64,000 nt of DNA from Rotaria macrura (GCA_900239685.1 OENT01000492.1:41094-105093), one strand, 5' to 3'; counted from the first letter of the stretch, positions 1 through 13,362 are shown. Notes: a model not told the origin generated them from the letters alone. Program-made: numbers and translations.

Positions 1-3000
1 TGACAGCATCAGTATGATGGAATGGAAGAGTTGGACGAAGAATGAGTAGTTTGCCATTCTGTGGCGAAACTGTACCAGCTACCATGGATGTTTTGGATGT
101 GTTTCGTTGAGTTTGAGGAAATTGTTTTGGTAAAATTTCTTCAATTCTAAAGTAGGAAAAAAGAAAGATATGATGTAAAGCAATTGAAACGATATGAAAA
201 ATGAAAAGGAAGAGAACAACTTGAATGCATCTGCTGATATATAAGTTGCAAGATGTTTTCTTGGTGATTTTGGTGTTGGACACAATTGTGATTTTCGTGT
301 TTGCATATTTTTATCTGTATCGTTTGTTGGACGTAATTCTTCATGTTGTTCACGTTCCATACGGCGAAAAACACATTCGTATGTTTGTGTTGTACGTGAT
401 ATACGTTTAGGTCGACGACGTTTTTTCTGTTTATCAGTAACGATTTGTTCACCATCCGATTGCGTATGTCGATCGAACTCGATCGATGGTTGATTTTTAT
501 TTTCGTTGTCTTGTGGTTTTAATTTAGTTTCCATTCGAGACGTCGGATTATCGTCGTGTTCCGTCATGTTTTTAACAAGAACAGTGACATTAACATTAAC
601 TGGTTCTTTCGTTTCATTGTACTGTTGCATTGATCGTGGAATGACATATTTATTAGCATCACGTTCGGTGTCTGGTGTTGATGATGAAGTTCTCTCTTTT
701 GATATCATACGACGAGTCGTATTTTGAATCTGATTCGGTATTTGTTTAGTTGCTTTTAATGGTTTTTGAGTTGTTTCTGTCAAATGAGAAATTCAAATTT
801 GATTGACAATTTCAAATTAATGTCGTACAGCAACCTAATGATTTTCAAAGTAAATAATTTTCATTCTGTACTTTAGATTTCGTCTATTAAAAGATCGATT
901 ACGAAGAGACAAAATTTCATGTGCATACATTGTTTGATTTCATAGTAAGATATTAGTAATAGATATTTATCATAGAATGATTCAAAAACTACTAATTCAT
1001 GACACAATCAAACATCTTCTGGAGATCCTAAATGGATAGACAGAGTCTCACTTACTCTGTAGAGAAAAGAGAATGAGTGGTTGAAAATCTCGAAAAAACG
1101 ATCTAAAAGTAATTGCTCGTCAATAGTAATGTAGTATGATGAAACAATAATGAGTATCAAGGTGAAAAGAAAAACGAGATTTCAATGCTACCAGAACATT
1201 GAATAGTCTTCTTATGCAAGTCATATTTTGTTTTTCAACAACATTTTAATCATTAAATACAGAAAACAGGACAAAGGGGGAAACAGACGAGAACTTGTCG
1301 TTAACTTCTCAATCAAGTATATTTCAGTAGAATCTTGGATGATATGAAGTTCAAAAGTTAAAATTTCATTCATGAACTTCAATATTTCTTGTCGATTTTT
1401 TTTGCATAAAAAGTCAGTTGACTTGTTTAAAAACAAAAGGAAAGATCTAGATATACACTGATGATTTTGAAAACAATGTTGAACATCATATTCGATAGAT
1501 AAACAAATCAAATTTGAAGAAAATACTACATAATAATAGTTACCCTGTTGTTGTCGTGAAACATTGCGTGTATCATTTTTGGAATTAATCTTTGATTCTG
1601 TATTAGTTTCGACATCTTTTTTCTTCGATTTTGTACGACGTCGTGGTTGTTTTTGTCCATATTCTGTATGAGCATCGGATGTTGAATCAATTGAATCATC
1701 GTCGACAAGTGGAATACAATTAAACGATTCGGCACTAGTAGTTCGATGTACTACTGATTGATGTTGCTCTTTCTGTTTTTGTTCACCTTAAAATTGAAAA
1801 CAAACCAACAACGTGTCAATTGAAGGAAGATATAACATGACATTTTTACCAGTGCTTTGTACTTTCGTTACCGATGAAGTTTCATCATGCTCAGTAACTT
1901 GTTCATTTTTGGGTGATTGTATTCCTGATAAGGCAGTATCATCATCCGTCAATGCAAGAGGTGGAATATGAACTTGTTTAGTAAATTGTGATGTTCCATG
2001 ATTTTCTTGACGATCTACTGTGTCTGATGATGATACTCGTTTAACAGTAGAACGAGGAGTTTTATCTTGATGTGTTAATGAATTAATACGTGTTGATTTT
2101 GCCGTACTCAAATCTTCATTATCAGAATCTGTCATTGATGAATTCTGCTAAAGACAAGAAAATGCAATCAAATGTTTTGAATTTCTATTAATATACTTTT
2201 TCATATGATTTGAGAAACGTTTTTGCATCTGTTACACTTTGAATAGCTACAGTTGAATCAACTGTTATTGATTGTTGTCCAGAATGGCGTCGGGATGATG
2301 ATTGTCGTTTATTGTCAGATAATATTCGTTCTTGTTTTTGTGTAGCTGATGTTCGAGTTGGAACATCACTATCTGTTGTCGAACGTGGGCTGTCATTTTT
2401 GTGAACAACAGGCATGATTTGTTCTCGTTTAGTAGTGCTTGAAACACGAGAGCTAGACGAAGAATATTGTGTTAATAAAACAGTGAAAACTCATTCTTTT
2501 TTGTATTTGAATCTAGATAAATAAATGACTATCGTGCTCTGTATGTGATTGTTGTTAACTTAATCGAAGGCTAAAGTGTTAGTAGAATTAAAACTTAAGT
2601 GAAATCGATCTGATTGATTTTGTTGACTATTGATGAGTTAATAGGTTGCTTTCTAAACTTGCTACATGAAGTTATGAATCTATTTATCATCAGTTCAACA
2701 CATATACAGTCATATGTATGTCGAAATTTCTTTGAGATACATTCATATATTAAAATTAATGATGATGTATGAATAGGATTCATTCGGTTGTTGTAAAATA
2801 CGAGTAAATGTTTTAAAATGAACTATTTCTCTTAGCAATCAGTATCTTTATTTTAATCAAGAAGTTAGCTCATTCATAACACAGCGATTTCCTTCAAGAA
2901 GATTTTGTTTTTAATGTTTAAAGAAATTTGAAATCAATTTTATGTAATGAATTTACTTAAAATTAAATGTGCTATTCTCTGCGTTCATATGATACAAACC

Positions 3001-5460
3001 TAACTGCTTGTTGTGGTTGTTCGCTTGAACTTGTTTTTTGACTTGACACTGTACTAGAAATAGGAAAACAATACATTTAATAAGAAGTCTAATATTTTCT
3101 TTTTCAAACCTCGATGATTTTTGTCGTTGTTGATCTGATGAATTCTGTTGATTAATGGATTGTTGTTCCATAGCAACACTTCCTCGTTTACTTGATATAG
3201 GCTGTGCAGATGCATTACTTCCTTTACGACTTGAAGTTAAAGTCGATTTTTGATCTTCAATATTTTGTTGTTGTTGTTGTTGACTTGCAGTGCTTCCTTT
3301 TCGACTTGTAGATGGATTCGATTTTTTTTCATTGACAGTTGTTTGTTGTTGTTGTTGCTGCTGTTGACTTGTAGTGCTTCCTGAACGACTTGAAGTTAAA
3401 GTCGACTTCGGATCATCTACATTTGTTTGCCGTTGTTGACTTGTAGTACTACCTTTACGACTTGAAAGTGGACTTGGTCGTTGTTGTTGACTTGTATTAC
3501 TACTTCGTCGACTTGCTGCTGAAACAGTATCACCATCAATAATTTTTTCATGATTAGCGACAGTAGATGCTGGAATTTTATGATTTATGTCACTTGATGG
3601 TCGTGAACGAACTTGATCTGTTGATAATCTTTGTTTAATACTTGATGGTGATGGTGGTGGACTATTGAATTGTTCATTATTAATATCTTTTACTGGTATA
3701 TGAAGTTGTTCACCAAGTGAGATTAATTTTGATTGTTCATTCGTTATTTCCATTTCATCACTCAATCGAGTTTTTGATGATTGCGAAGCATTATCATTAA
3801 GTTTAGATTTAATCGCACTTGTTGGTCGAGATGATTGCTGTTGATCTGTATTATTCACACTTTCGCGTCTTGACGATGGTCTTGATGAAATCGTACTTGC
3901 TATTGATTCAGCACGTTGTTTCCGTTCTTCTGCGTTATCATTCGATGGAACTGTTTGATCCATAGTTAGCATATTTGCATCGTTTTTTGCTGATTGTGGA
4001 CTTGCTGTACGTGATGATGATTGAGCTTGTTCAGGGGCCATTGGTGATTTTGATCTTTGTGGTTCAACGTCTGTTGACGTTTTACGTGAAGTAGCAGATG
4101 ATTGTGTACTTGTTCGACTTAATTGTGATTTAGTGCCTGATGAAGGACGAACTAGGGTACCTGATGAAGGACGAACTAGGGTACCTGATGAAGGACGAAC
4201 TAGGGTACCTGATGAAGGACGAACTAGGGTACCTGATGAAGGACGAACTAGGGATGCTACTGTATGATTATCATCGCCGACATCATTGCCAGCTTCATTA
4301 GGTGATTGAGATCGTTTTTCATCGGCAACAACCGGTTGCTTAAATCAAATTTTCATGAAAAACATAATCGAATTACATGTAAATGAATACATACTGATCG
4401 TTTACTAGTTGCAGATTGCACTCTCGATGTCGATATTCTGGATGGTGCCGTTGAAAAATGTGCTGTTTCGTCAAGAATATTGTGTTTTGTATCACTCAGA
4501 GCTCGTTCTCTATCATCAACAATTTCTTTATTTGAAGAAATAGAATCATCCTCCGCTGTACGATTTGTATTATTTTCTTGCACGTGTAATAATGAATCTT
4601 GTCGAAATTCATTATTAGAATCTTCAATAGCCGTACTATTATTGTTTGTGCTCGTCTGAGAACTAATAAACTCATCACCCTCAGTAGACCTTTCATCTTG
4701 CTGAACAGGTAAAGGCGACGATATTGTATTGTGATCTTGATGATCAATAAGAACGGACTCACTCATCNCTCGTTCTCTATCATCAACAATTTCTTTATTT
4801 GAAGAAATAGAATCATCCTCCGCTGTACGATTTGTATTATTTTCTTGCACGTGTAATAATGAATCTTGTCGAAATTCATTATTAGAATCTTCAATAGCCG
4901 TACTATTATTGTTTGTGCTCGTCTGAGAACTAATAAACTCATCACCCTCAGTAGACCTTTCATCTTGCTGAACAGGTAAAGGCGACGATATTGTATTGTG
5001 ATCTTGATGATCAATAAGAACGGACTCACTCATCGATCGTCTCGGACCGTGATTAGTATGAATTACTGATGGATCAATTACATTGGGTGTCGAATTATTA
5101 TCTTGATCATCAGCCATATTACCAGATGTATTCGATCGTACAGAAGGAAAATTATTGTCATCTGGTATTATGGATTTTGATTGTAAATCATTGGTCATTT
5201 CATCAACTTTCTTGTCCGTATCTTCACCAGAAGAATCACCATTAACTATCGTCTTATTACTATCGTCATTCATATTAGTTGAAGATTCTGTTTCTTGCAA
5301 GTCGCCTTAAACGAAAAGGTTTTTAATGAAACGAAACAAACAAAAAAGGAAATATTATCCTACTAGAAGAATCAGGAAGTAGTGGATTCTTTGCTAGAAG
5401 ACCTAGCGTTCCCAATGTTGTTGATGTCGGTGTTGTTTGTTTATTCTCGTTATCACTCAT
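1..5460 (-). CDS. Ser/Gln/Asn-rich low-complexity protein, 3' end outside window
   Basis: Not recognised. The splice model on the minus strand has nine exons: 5364-5460, 4395-5305, 3110-4338, 3000-3053, 2197-2452, 1850-2147, 1544-1786, 221-776 and 1-146, the last running off the window. All junctions are GT-AG and keep frame, giving at least 1,263 codons. The start is the ATG at 5458-5460, opening MSDNENKQTT. The protein is hydrophilic and probably disordered. It has acidic Asn/Asp stretches in exon 2, an eight-residue repeat TLVRPSSG (five copies) and Ser-Arg-Lys-Gly-Ser blocks separated by polyglutamine in exon 3, and a basic patch KKRRRPKR in exon 8 that could be a nuclear signal. No enzymatic or membrane domain is visible. 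Exon 2 contains a 267-bp direct duplication around a single N, probably an assembly error that adds 89 codons. The intron between exons 7 and 8 is 767 bp; the others are about 50-75 bp except one of 547 bp. Confidence 0.75.
4136..4253 (-). repeat. 24-bp coding minisatellite, five copies
   Basis: Five tandem copies of a 24-bp unit start at 4136, 4160, 4184, 4208 and 4232. The unit contains the string GATGAAGGACGAACTAGGG. In the minus-strand reading frame it encodes the octapeptide TLVRPSSG without frame change. The copies look almost identical, which implies recent expansion or homogenisation. Confidence 0.95.
4502..5034. repeat. Exact 266-bp direct duplication around a single N
   Basis: Bases 4502-4767 reappear at 4769-5034 with no difference I can find. 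The only ambiguous base of the window, N at 4768, lies exactly at the junction. The offset is 267 bp, so the coding frame of gene 1 stays open. In both copies the flanking base outside the repeat is G, so N is probably G. This pattern is typical of two contigs whose ends overlap but were scaffolded with a one-base gap. A true tandem duplication is the alternative. Confidence 0.95.
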
Positions 5461-6654
5461 ATTTGTCAATGCATTTATTTAAAAAAAATGAACTTAACTG
5501 TTTGTAGACCAAAATCTAGAATGAATAGAGACGAACGTAATCAATTGTTGATATCCTTGAATGAAATTGAATTTATAAGAGACTAATTCATTATTCTGTA
5601 ATGACTCGTTGACAATCAATCTGATTTTTATCGCTGCTTCATTCACATATGCAAAAATAACCCTACAAAAAAAGAAAGAACTGACAACGACAATAACAAC
5701 AAAGCACACTACCGATCAATGTGTTTCTATGATGAAGCAAATGGAATACAGGTATTTGTTTTTTTTCATTCAAATAGAAAAAAAAATCAAATAAGATGAA
5801 AAGTAAGTAAGTAAGCAAAAAAAGAAGAGAAGAAAGATTTCGTTCATGTATAGCGAAACAAATTTATTTCATCGTATTGTCAAAGAAGAGCAGATGTAAA
5901 GTTTCAATTAAACAAATAAAAATACGTTGAAATAAGTATTTTATAAGTCATAGACCTGTTTCTATTGACGCAAAGATCGATAATAAAATAACAAAAAGAA
6001 ACAAGTCTTTTTTTAGATACAAATAATATTTCCACGTTAATATTACCGAACTATTTACTTGTGAATTTATATTTCTTTTTTATTGGCATTTTTTATTACG
6101 TAGCTGGAATTAAATAATCGATGTAGGTCGTCAAGGAACGATGCTGCTAAGGTATATTTTAATTGTTCTTCAAAAATAAGTAGGTGTTAAAGCATAAACA
6201 CTCAGCATCCGCTATGATTTATTTCTTACGCTCCTTCTGGTGCATTAGACGCGATCATCAGAGGTAATGCAAAGAAAGAATGAGTCGACCAACATACGGC
6301 ACTATGGCTTTTCCTTTTTTCTTTTTTACATTCAAACTTGCTGCAATTACTTTTCAATCGCTATCAAAGCAACCTGAATAAAAAATAGCCTAGCAGACTT
6401 TTTTTTTCTTCGCAACAATAACATCAATTGATATAGATTTCAAGTTAATTTTTCATGCCATGACAACAAACAACATGGAAAATATTCTGTTGTTTTACTT
6501 GCTCTTGAAATATTATGCACAAAGTAGTGCTTATGAAAATATTGTCTTATTCTTCTTATTCAGTTAATTGATGTTTCTTTTTTTTATTTCTTTTCAACAA
6601 AAAACAAAAGAACAAAAAAAAGAAAATTAAATATCAAAATCGAAGAAAAATTCA
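5461..6654. other. Intergenic, gene 1 start to PRMT3 end
   Basis: AT-rich sequence with homopolymer T and A runs and a short AAGT repeat near 5800. No exon with usable splice sites was found. It should hold the 3' UTR of the PRMT3 gene and the upstream region of gene 1. Confidence 0.6.
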
Positions 6655-9600
6655 TCATTCTAGATAGAATTTAAATTTTGCATCGAATACATGTATATGA
6701 ATAACAAGACCACGTTTTTCATTTGGATGTCTTTGACATGAAATTTTTCCATGGATTTCTTCATCTAAGTAGATAAAACGATAACAAATATTTTGAAAGA
6801 AAATCATTTGTTTTCATTCAAACCTTTGTCAACTTGATATAATCGAGGTAAGAAGAACACTGTCTGCTTCCAATGAGTACTTGGTGATCGAGGTGATGTC
6901 GAAAAATGTACCTGGACAAATTTTACATAAATATTTTCGTGTTATAACAATAGGGGAAAAAGATTTTTAGCTGAAGTTTAGTTTCATCTTACTTTTTCAA
7001 CAAGATTCTTGGCAAAATTAACGTCAAAATGACAGACAAAACCTGAGATAGAACCAGTTTTAAGTACTTGAATAGTAAATGGATGCGTAAAAGTAATATC
7101 ATCCTTGGAACATGTATAAATATCTAAAGTCTAAAATGAATGACGTTATTAAAAAGTCAAACCGAGAATGAATATGTTCAAATTTACTTTAATGCAACAA
7201 TCACTCGTCACAATGTCATTCGCTGGTACAATAATAACGTGACCATCGACAAGAATATTCTTTGCAACTGTATTCATTTCAAAACCATAAACATCTGACC
7301 AATAACCAATATGTTCATGATAAAGAGTATCCGAATGAAAACCCGATAGATGTATGGAAAAATCATCGGGTAATACTAAACGAAAAAGAAATATTCATGC
7401 ATATATTCTTTGAGATCGAGAGGTTTCAGAAGTCTTTCTTGTTTCTGGACAATGAAATTTTTTTTTTGGCGAAGTTTAGAAATGTTCCGTCTTCTGATCA
7501 ACATTTGGGAAAATAACTTCATAATTATTTCAATCATATATCAAATTCTTATTACACTGAATGAAACTTCGTTAGTTAGCCACATAGTCTGAAAGTTGTA
7601 CAAAGCTAAACGCTCGGCTGATTGATACAGAAATCGAGATTTATCGATAAGGACGTCAACTTCATCGGAAATCTCATGAAATCATACGGGTTTCCTATTT
7701 AACTTTAGTCGATAATTTCTATTCGAACACGTTCAAAGATGTATGATGTCGTAATTGCTCATGATGATGTAATATTCTATTGACACTTGTCAAAAAAATT
7801 TATCCTATAATTCTTTCAATGAGAACATATATAAACAGAAACAACTCAATGATAGCTACTACTTACTAGTAGTATTATTTTCTCACAGCTTGAATTCATG
7901 CAAGTGAAAGACACTTGGTTCTCTATATTTGTAGTTATGATTGATATACACTGTAATAAAACACTGCTTGAGAACCATCGAAAAGTTCAGAAGTATATTT
8001 CAACATCTTTATTGAAATAACAAAAGTTACATGACAATCAAACGAAGCTCGTTCACAACACATATACTGTTTGACAATAGAATGAAACCAATGTTCAGAG
8101 AAAAACAATCATCCTCACAGTTACTTCCACTGGATAAAGTTTACTATATGTCTTCATTGTGATTTCTCATAGAATTTTTCTTTTCTCTTGTATTCATATA
8201 GTATGTTTCTATGAAGGATAAATTATATGGACACACTAGTTGTCATTCAGTCGATTGACAATATCCCATAACACTTGTACAACTTTGAAGTATTTATGCA
8301 TGAAAAAGATTACAGTGTTGATAAAAGAATACTATTGAATGAAATAATTCTTTATTTTTATTGCATCCGTCGACGAAACCCATATAATTCTCGTACATAC
8401 TACAGCTTCATGGTTATTCTACGTTGCCACTGTGATAAATGTTCGTTGAAAAAATATTTACATGTAAACTTATCAGTTCATATTCGGATTTGTTTATTTA
8501 ATATTTATCTAACGAATGAATAACTTACCTAAACCATTTTCTATGTTCAAGAATGTATTACGTGCAAATATGATTGATTCCAACATACATTCAAATAGAA
8601 GAAAATAGCCTAAAAATTTATAATATACATGACTGGAATGCTTCTCAATACAATCCTACCCATCCATTCAGATATAATAATATCAACCTTTGAAAAGACA
8701 ATAGATTAGAAAATCAAATTCTTCTACTATGGGAACCAATCAAGTTCTTACTTTGTCAACAGGTAAGGTCACATCTTCAATTCTTCCATGTATGAAAATA
8801 ATTTTCGATTCATCAATATTGTTTTCTCTATAAAAACAAATGATTCTATTTTGCTCTATTGTAAGAAAAGAAAACAATATTTACTTGGCGATTGCCATAG
8901 CATCATAAATCATATCTGACATATCGACAGCAATAACCATCTTGGCATGTCCATATTTAATACATGCCATCGAAAGTATACCTGTTCCACATCCGACATC
9001 TAATACGATTTTATTACGAAATACGTCAACGTTTTCTTTGATGGATTTTAAATAACTTTCAGTGCGAATCGTATCCTTTAATAGTTATCAAATTTTAAAA
9101 TAAGAATTCATAAATATTCCTACTTACCATACCTGAAGCATATCTTTATGAATATCATAATGATTATATGTAGCAAAATAACCATCATCTTGAATATCAT
9201 TCTTAGTTTTAGTATTTGACATTGTCGTTACACCAGCAGATTGATCATCCAACAATCGACTTGTCATTGATCTACACAGAAACAAAAGAATATTTTTCAA
9301 ATATATACGAACGTGTTCTTATTCGTATTACTTTAACGTTTCAACAATATCTTCTAATTGTCGAATTCTTTCATTAGCTTTTGTTAACTGATCATTTTCA
9401 TTGACAGGTCTTGATATTGTTAATGTACCAAGTTGATTTAAATCTTCTTCAATATCTTAAATACATAAGCATACTAATTAACATAATGTTTTACGAAGTG
9501 AAAATGTGAACTAAAATGTTACGAATTACACATGTATTCTATTTTCGAATAAATATATATACTTTAAGAAATTCAATAAGAAAATATTTAGCTTCCGAAT

Positions 9601-10235
9601 TACATCTGTCAATACTAGTGACTAGATAATTTTGCACATATCTCCATGTGTAACATTACTCTTGGTAACTATCATATGAAAGAAAGACTTGTGTCATTTT
9701 CTAACCTATACATCTCGATGTGGCTTCAAAATTGTGTTTTACAAGTGTCGAAATAAAAAATTTACGATTTCTATCTGTTGTGTTTCGTGTTATTATTACC
9801 GAATTGTAATGCTGGATCATTATCAATGACTGTCATGAAATATTTATCATCTGACCAAGGTGCTGATGTTGAATATTGCAATTGTTTTAAATCATCGATG
9901 GATGGTTTCTGAATAATAAAATCAAAGATTGATTATGAAATCTTTTTGATTTTTTGAAAATCAAAACTGACTTCGAGACGAATGTAATTGATTAAACGAA
10001 TATAATCATATTGAGAGATGATGTTATGTGTTTTGAGAAATTCAACAAGATCAAATTTTGATTGATAGGAACGGAACATTTCTATCACATTTGGAAATAT
10101 ATCTGTTGAAAATAATCCTTGTACTTCTTCAAGTATATTTATTTCTTCTTCTTGCTCATCAGTAGAATTTTCTTCATCAATATCCTCATCATCGGACTCA
10201 TTTTCTCTATATTCATTTTTATTTATTGATGACAT
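6655..10235 (-). CDS. PRMT3: Protein arginine N-methyltransferase 3
   Basis: Class I arginine methyltransferase that uses S-adenosylmethionine; PRMT3 is cytosolic and in other animals modifies ribosomal protein RPS2. Twelve exons: 9972-10235, 9800-9908, 9332-9455, 9133-9271, 8885-9075, 8752-8827, 8660-8687, 8529-8609, 7188-7375, 6993-7130, 6824-6911 and 6655-6764, giving 511 aa against about 531 in human. Visible motifs are the SAM-binding motif VLDVGCGTGILS, the double-E segment IISEWMGYFLLFE (split by the exon 7/8 intron), the segment GYWSDVYGFEM, and the THW loop SPSTHWKQTVFF. The N-terminal acidic region and the segment QYDYIRLINYIRL match PRMT3 rather than other PRMTs. The C2H2 zinc finger position is conserved in sequence context, but its Cys and His ligands are missing. 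The start ATG at 10233-10235 directly follows a splice-acceptor-like TTATTTTAG. Confidence 0.93.
7376..8528 (-). other. Long intron 8 of the PRMT3 gene
   Basis: This 1,153-bp intron separates exon 8 (ending ...ENGL) from exon 9 (starting VLPDDFS). The neighbouring introns of the gene are mostly 55-75 bp. It is AT-rich and I see no coding segment, inverted-repeat element or RNA gene in it. Confidence 0.7.
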
Positions 10236-10250
10236 CTAAAATAAATAAAA
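10236..10250 (-). promoter_or_regulatory. 3' splice-site-like sequence directly before PRMT3 ATG
   Basis: On the minus strand a pyrimidine-rich run ends in TTATTTATTTTAG, and the next three bases are the PRMT3 start codon. No 5' donor for a cis intron is obvious in the 139-bp gap to the upstream gene. A spliced-leader acceptor fits; a 5' UTR cis intron with its donor inside the upstream transcript is the alternative. Confidence 0.55.
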
Positions 10251-10272
10251 ATACACATATATAAATGTGTAG

Positions 10273-10300
10273 TTATATATATATATATATATATATATAC
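10273..10300. repeat. TA dinucleotide microsatellite
   Basis: About 13 consecutive TA units in the 139-bp spacer between the PRMT3 start and the end of the upstream gene. Confidence 0.95.
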
Positions 10301-10374
10301 GTTTATATCACGGAACAAAGAAAATACTGTTCATTGTCTATGTCAAACAGATTATACAAAACAAAAACCAAACA

Positions 10375-13362
10375 TTAAAACGAAGTCTTAGTGGTCAGTT
10401 TATTATCGGATGGCGATGGTTGTTTTCGAAGTGCCGTCATTATTTGACGTCTTGCTACTCCATCAAGTTTATGTATACCGGTCAAATGTTGACCCATATG
10501 ACGAGATGAGATCGGTGATTTCCAACATATAGCTTTGGGATGTCGTAAAGGACATTGAGTGTAGAATGTTTCATTTAATAATTGTTCATCAGGATGAAAT
10601 ACTAGTTCGGTTTTTTTCTTCACTATTGCTTCAGCTAAACGTTGTGCACATGAACGTTTCATTTGATGATACACAACTTGAATAGAATAAACAACAGTCA
10701 TTGTTAAGTATATATTAGAGCTTCAAAATAAATAATCAATCAATCAATCAACTAAGAAGAAAATCAAGTGAGCACTTTGAGAAGGTCGAGAATGCAAGTG
10801 TGATAGCATCTAACTAATACTTCACTTATATGAATCAAGACTATAGACTTTATAGAGAACTAAATGAATACTTGAAAAATATCACTGACTCTAATTGCAT
10901 CCAATGTTCACATATTTCATCTAGAAAATAGCCTTAAAACGACCACCATGATCCAATACATGAAAAATTACTGTGTCAATATAACCTTGAAACTTGTCCT
11001 TAACGAAAAATTTTCTTTGCGAAAACGTAAGATTTTATCATGTTACCTGTTTTTCTTTGTAAGATAGAACAAGGGTAAAATCTGTCTCTTCTATGTTTCA
11101 CGTAAATCGATATATTCAACAATTTTATAACATAATAATACAAGTAACTAAAAACAGTTGGGATTTTCCAAAATAAATTACTCTCATCAAAATCTATTTC
11201 TTTAGAAACTTTTACAAAGCAAGTAGAATATCAGTCTTTGTGAAGGGGTACTACAAGTCCATTTACAAGCTATCATACATTTCAAAATGATTAATCACTG
11301 ATAAGCAAACATCTCAAAGTTTTTTCCATAGAGATCACTACTCATATACGTAGATCTAGTTGATAGACAAAGTCGGAAATAAAAGAAAATGATTGATCCG
11401 TTTCAAAAGTAATTTTATCGAAGAAGTGATTAGAAAAGTTCTGATGAATTTCACACGACTTTCGTCATGTCAGTAGACTTGAAGACATAACAGATAAATA
11501 AAAAACCTTTCAAAGTAGAAACAGGAACACTTTCTTCTTACTTCGGTAAATGATTACATTTACAATGTATATATATATATATTAATACGATGTCTCATGA
11601 AGAAGCATTTTTTCATCTGATTTCATATATTTCTAGGGATTTCTTAATGCTTATATTCTTACCTAGTAATAAAAATGATGCTCATCAGGGTTTCCGTATA
11701 TCGGGCTTGTTTGCATCTATTCATGAAACATTCGATTTATTTTCTCAACTTACAAAACCCGATGAGACACATGCAAATATGTTTGCATGTATCATTCAAA
11801 TAGAGAATATCATGAGATTGTGCCGGTACGGCATTCACTTTGTATCATATGTTTAAATGAATACTAACCAAAATGATCGTACAAACAAACATCTTTTGGT
11901 GTAACTAGTGGAGCTCCAATCGGTTGATTAGGTTGTGTGCATAAACGAATTTTATGTTCAGCTGTAATACCAAATTTTCCGTATTGATTCAATGGACATT
12001 GTGCTCGATAAACAGTTGGATGTGTTGCAATCAGACTTGTTGATTGAGAGGAAAATAAATCAATATCACCTTCTTCATCATCATCGGCAAGAAGTCGTAC
12101 AATTTGCATGGTTGAAGAATGTGTTAATTGATGATATTGTATCAAATGTTTATCTTATCATGAAAATAATGAGAAATCGTAATAAATAAAATAAAACTAC
12201 GAAGTCAATATTACAAAGATTTATTGGTGCTGTTACACGTGTACATGGAAAATGACGAATACCATGTTTATTTGGATCAAGACCATAGGTACGTGTTGTC
12301 AATGGACAACAGCCTTCGTATTTATAACGTTTCAATTGAATTATCTATGAAAAAATATACAATCTAAAGAAAAAGAAAACCAGCCAATAATCAATCATTA
12401 TTTACGGTTGATTTTTTCCTAGGAACTTTGTTATTTCGACTTATTTTTGAATAGGAATGATCATCACTAAAAAAGAAAACAAGAACAAAACGAATGAAGT
12501 AAATTTAAAACATTGGATCTTTTTTTGTCATTTACTAATCTGTGTATGTATTTTGTTCGTAGTTCATTGTTTGATCGTTGATGTTGTTTGAAAGTCTTTC
12601 CGATTGTTTTGACGTCTTTTCAATAATTAATTCATTGAAATGTTCGTCATTTGACTCATTAGAAGAAGAATCATCTAAATTTTATCATTAAAATGTGGTC
12701 TCGTATTTAGAGAAGGATTATCATGAAAAATATATTTTTACTATGGAAATAGGTTGGATACGATTCATCGTCTTGAGATTGAACAGTGATTGTAGAATCA
12801 TCTGAAGAGGAATATTCTAATAGAATATGGATACAATCCTTAATACGATTACCTTTAGTCACATAAGAAGATTTATGATTTTCATATTCGTCAAGTAGTT
12901 GATCGACTCGATCAAGTAATGTAGTTAATCGTGAAGTAGATTGTCGATGTTCGATTTCTAAATCATATATCTGTGTTATTCGTGACCTTTGATGGCAGAT
13001 TCGATGTACGAGTGCTTGTTCATTATCATCATCAGCAGATTTATTATTCTCATCGAATGTATTCAAACTTTGCGGAGTAATCGATGGTGTTGGAAGACAA
13101 TCTTGGCGTGATTCTTGTAATGGATTAACACAAACGACTAGTTGAGTAGTTGGGTAGGTCGACAGTTGTAAATGAAAGGGACGACTAGATGATAGAGAAG
13201 AGACTGTAGACATCAGATGAATTTTTTTTTCGGAATAAAATATGAAATAGAAATCCGAAAGGAAAGAAAACTACCAACAGCTGATGAAAACTCAAGGAGG
13301 TTAAGAGAATATGAAGATAGACCAATCTGATGATATTCATTTCGTCCGTATGAGAGAGACAT
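10375..13362 (-). CDS. Unrecognised protein with three CPL/Cys-His modules
   Basis: Not recognised. The splice model has seven exons: 13275-13362, 12742-13203, 12536-12674, 12406-12466, 12215-12344, 11869-12153 and 10375-10676. It gives 488 aa in one frame, with a 1,192-bp last intron. The N-terminal half is Ser-rich with a predicted helical stretch (residues about 90-150, containing TTLLDRVDQLLDEYENHK). The C-terminal half has three related modules, each with C-P-L, then a Cys, then a His-x3-His-like pair: (1) CCPLTTRTYGL...HFPC...KHLIQYHQLTH; (2) QCPLNQYGKFG...RLC...HFVVYHQMKRSC; (3) QCPLRHPKAIC...GQHLTGIHKL. The spacing suggests zinc-binding fingers, perhaps for RNA, DNA or protein contact. 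The start ATG at 13360-13362 directly follows CTTGCAG; an alternative start without the first exon is at 13211-13213. The gene ends only 139 bp before PRMT3. Confidence 0.7.
10677..11868 (-). other. Long last intron of the Cys/His gene
   Basis: A 1,192-bp AT-rich intron whose ends keep the frame (phase 1). It includes a short AT microsatellite near 11567-11582. A plus-strand open frame at 11590-11856 has no codon pattern or homology I recognise. Confidence 0.65.

Noticed and set aside
10375-13362. Identification of the Cys/His gene as KANSL2
   Set aside because: Length is similar and Cys/His motifs exist, but spacing and surrounding sequence do not match the KANSL2 pattern I know.
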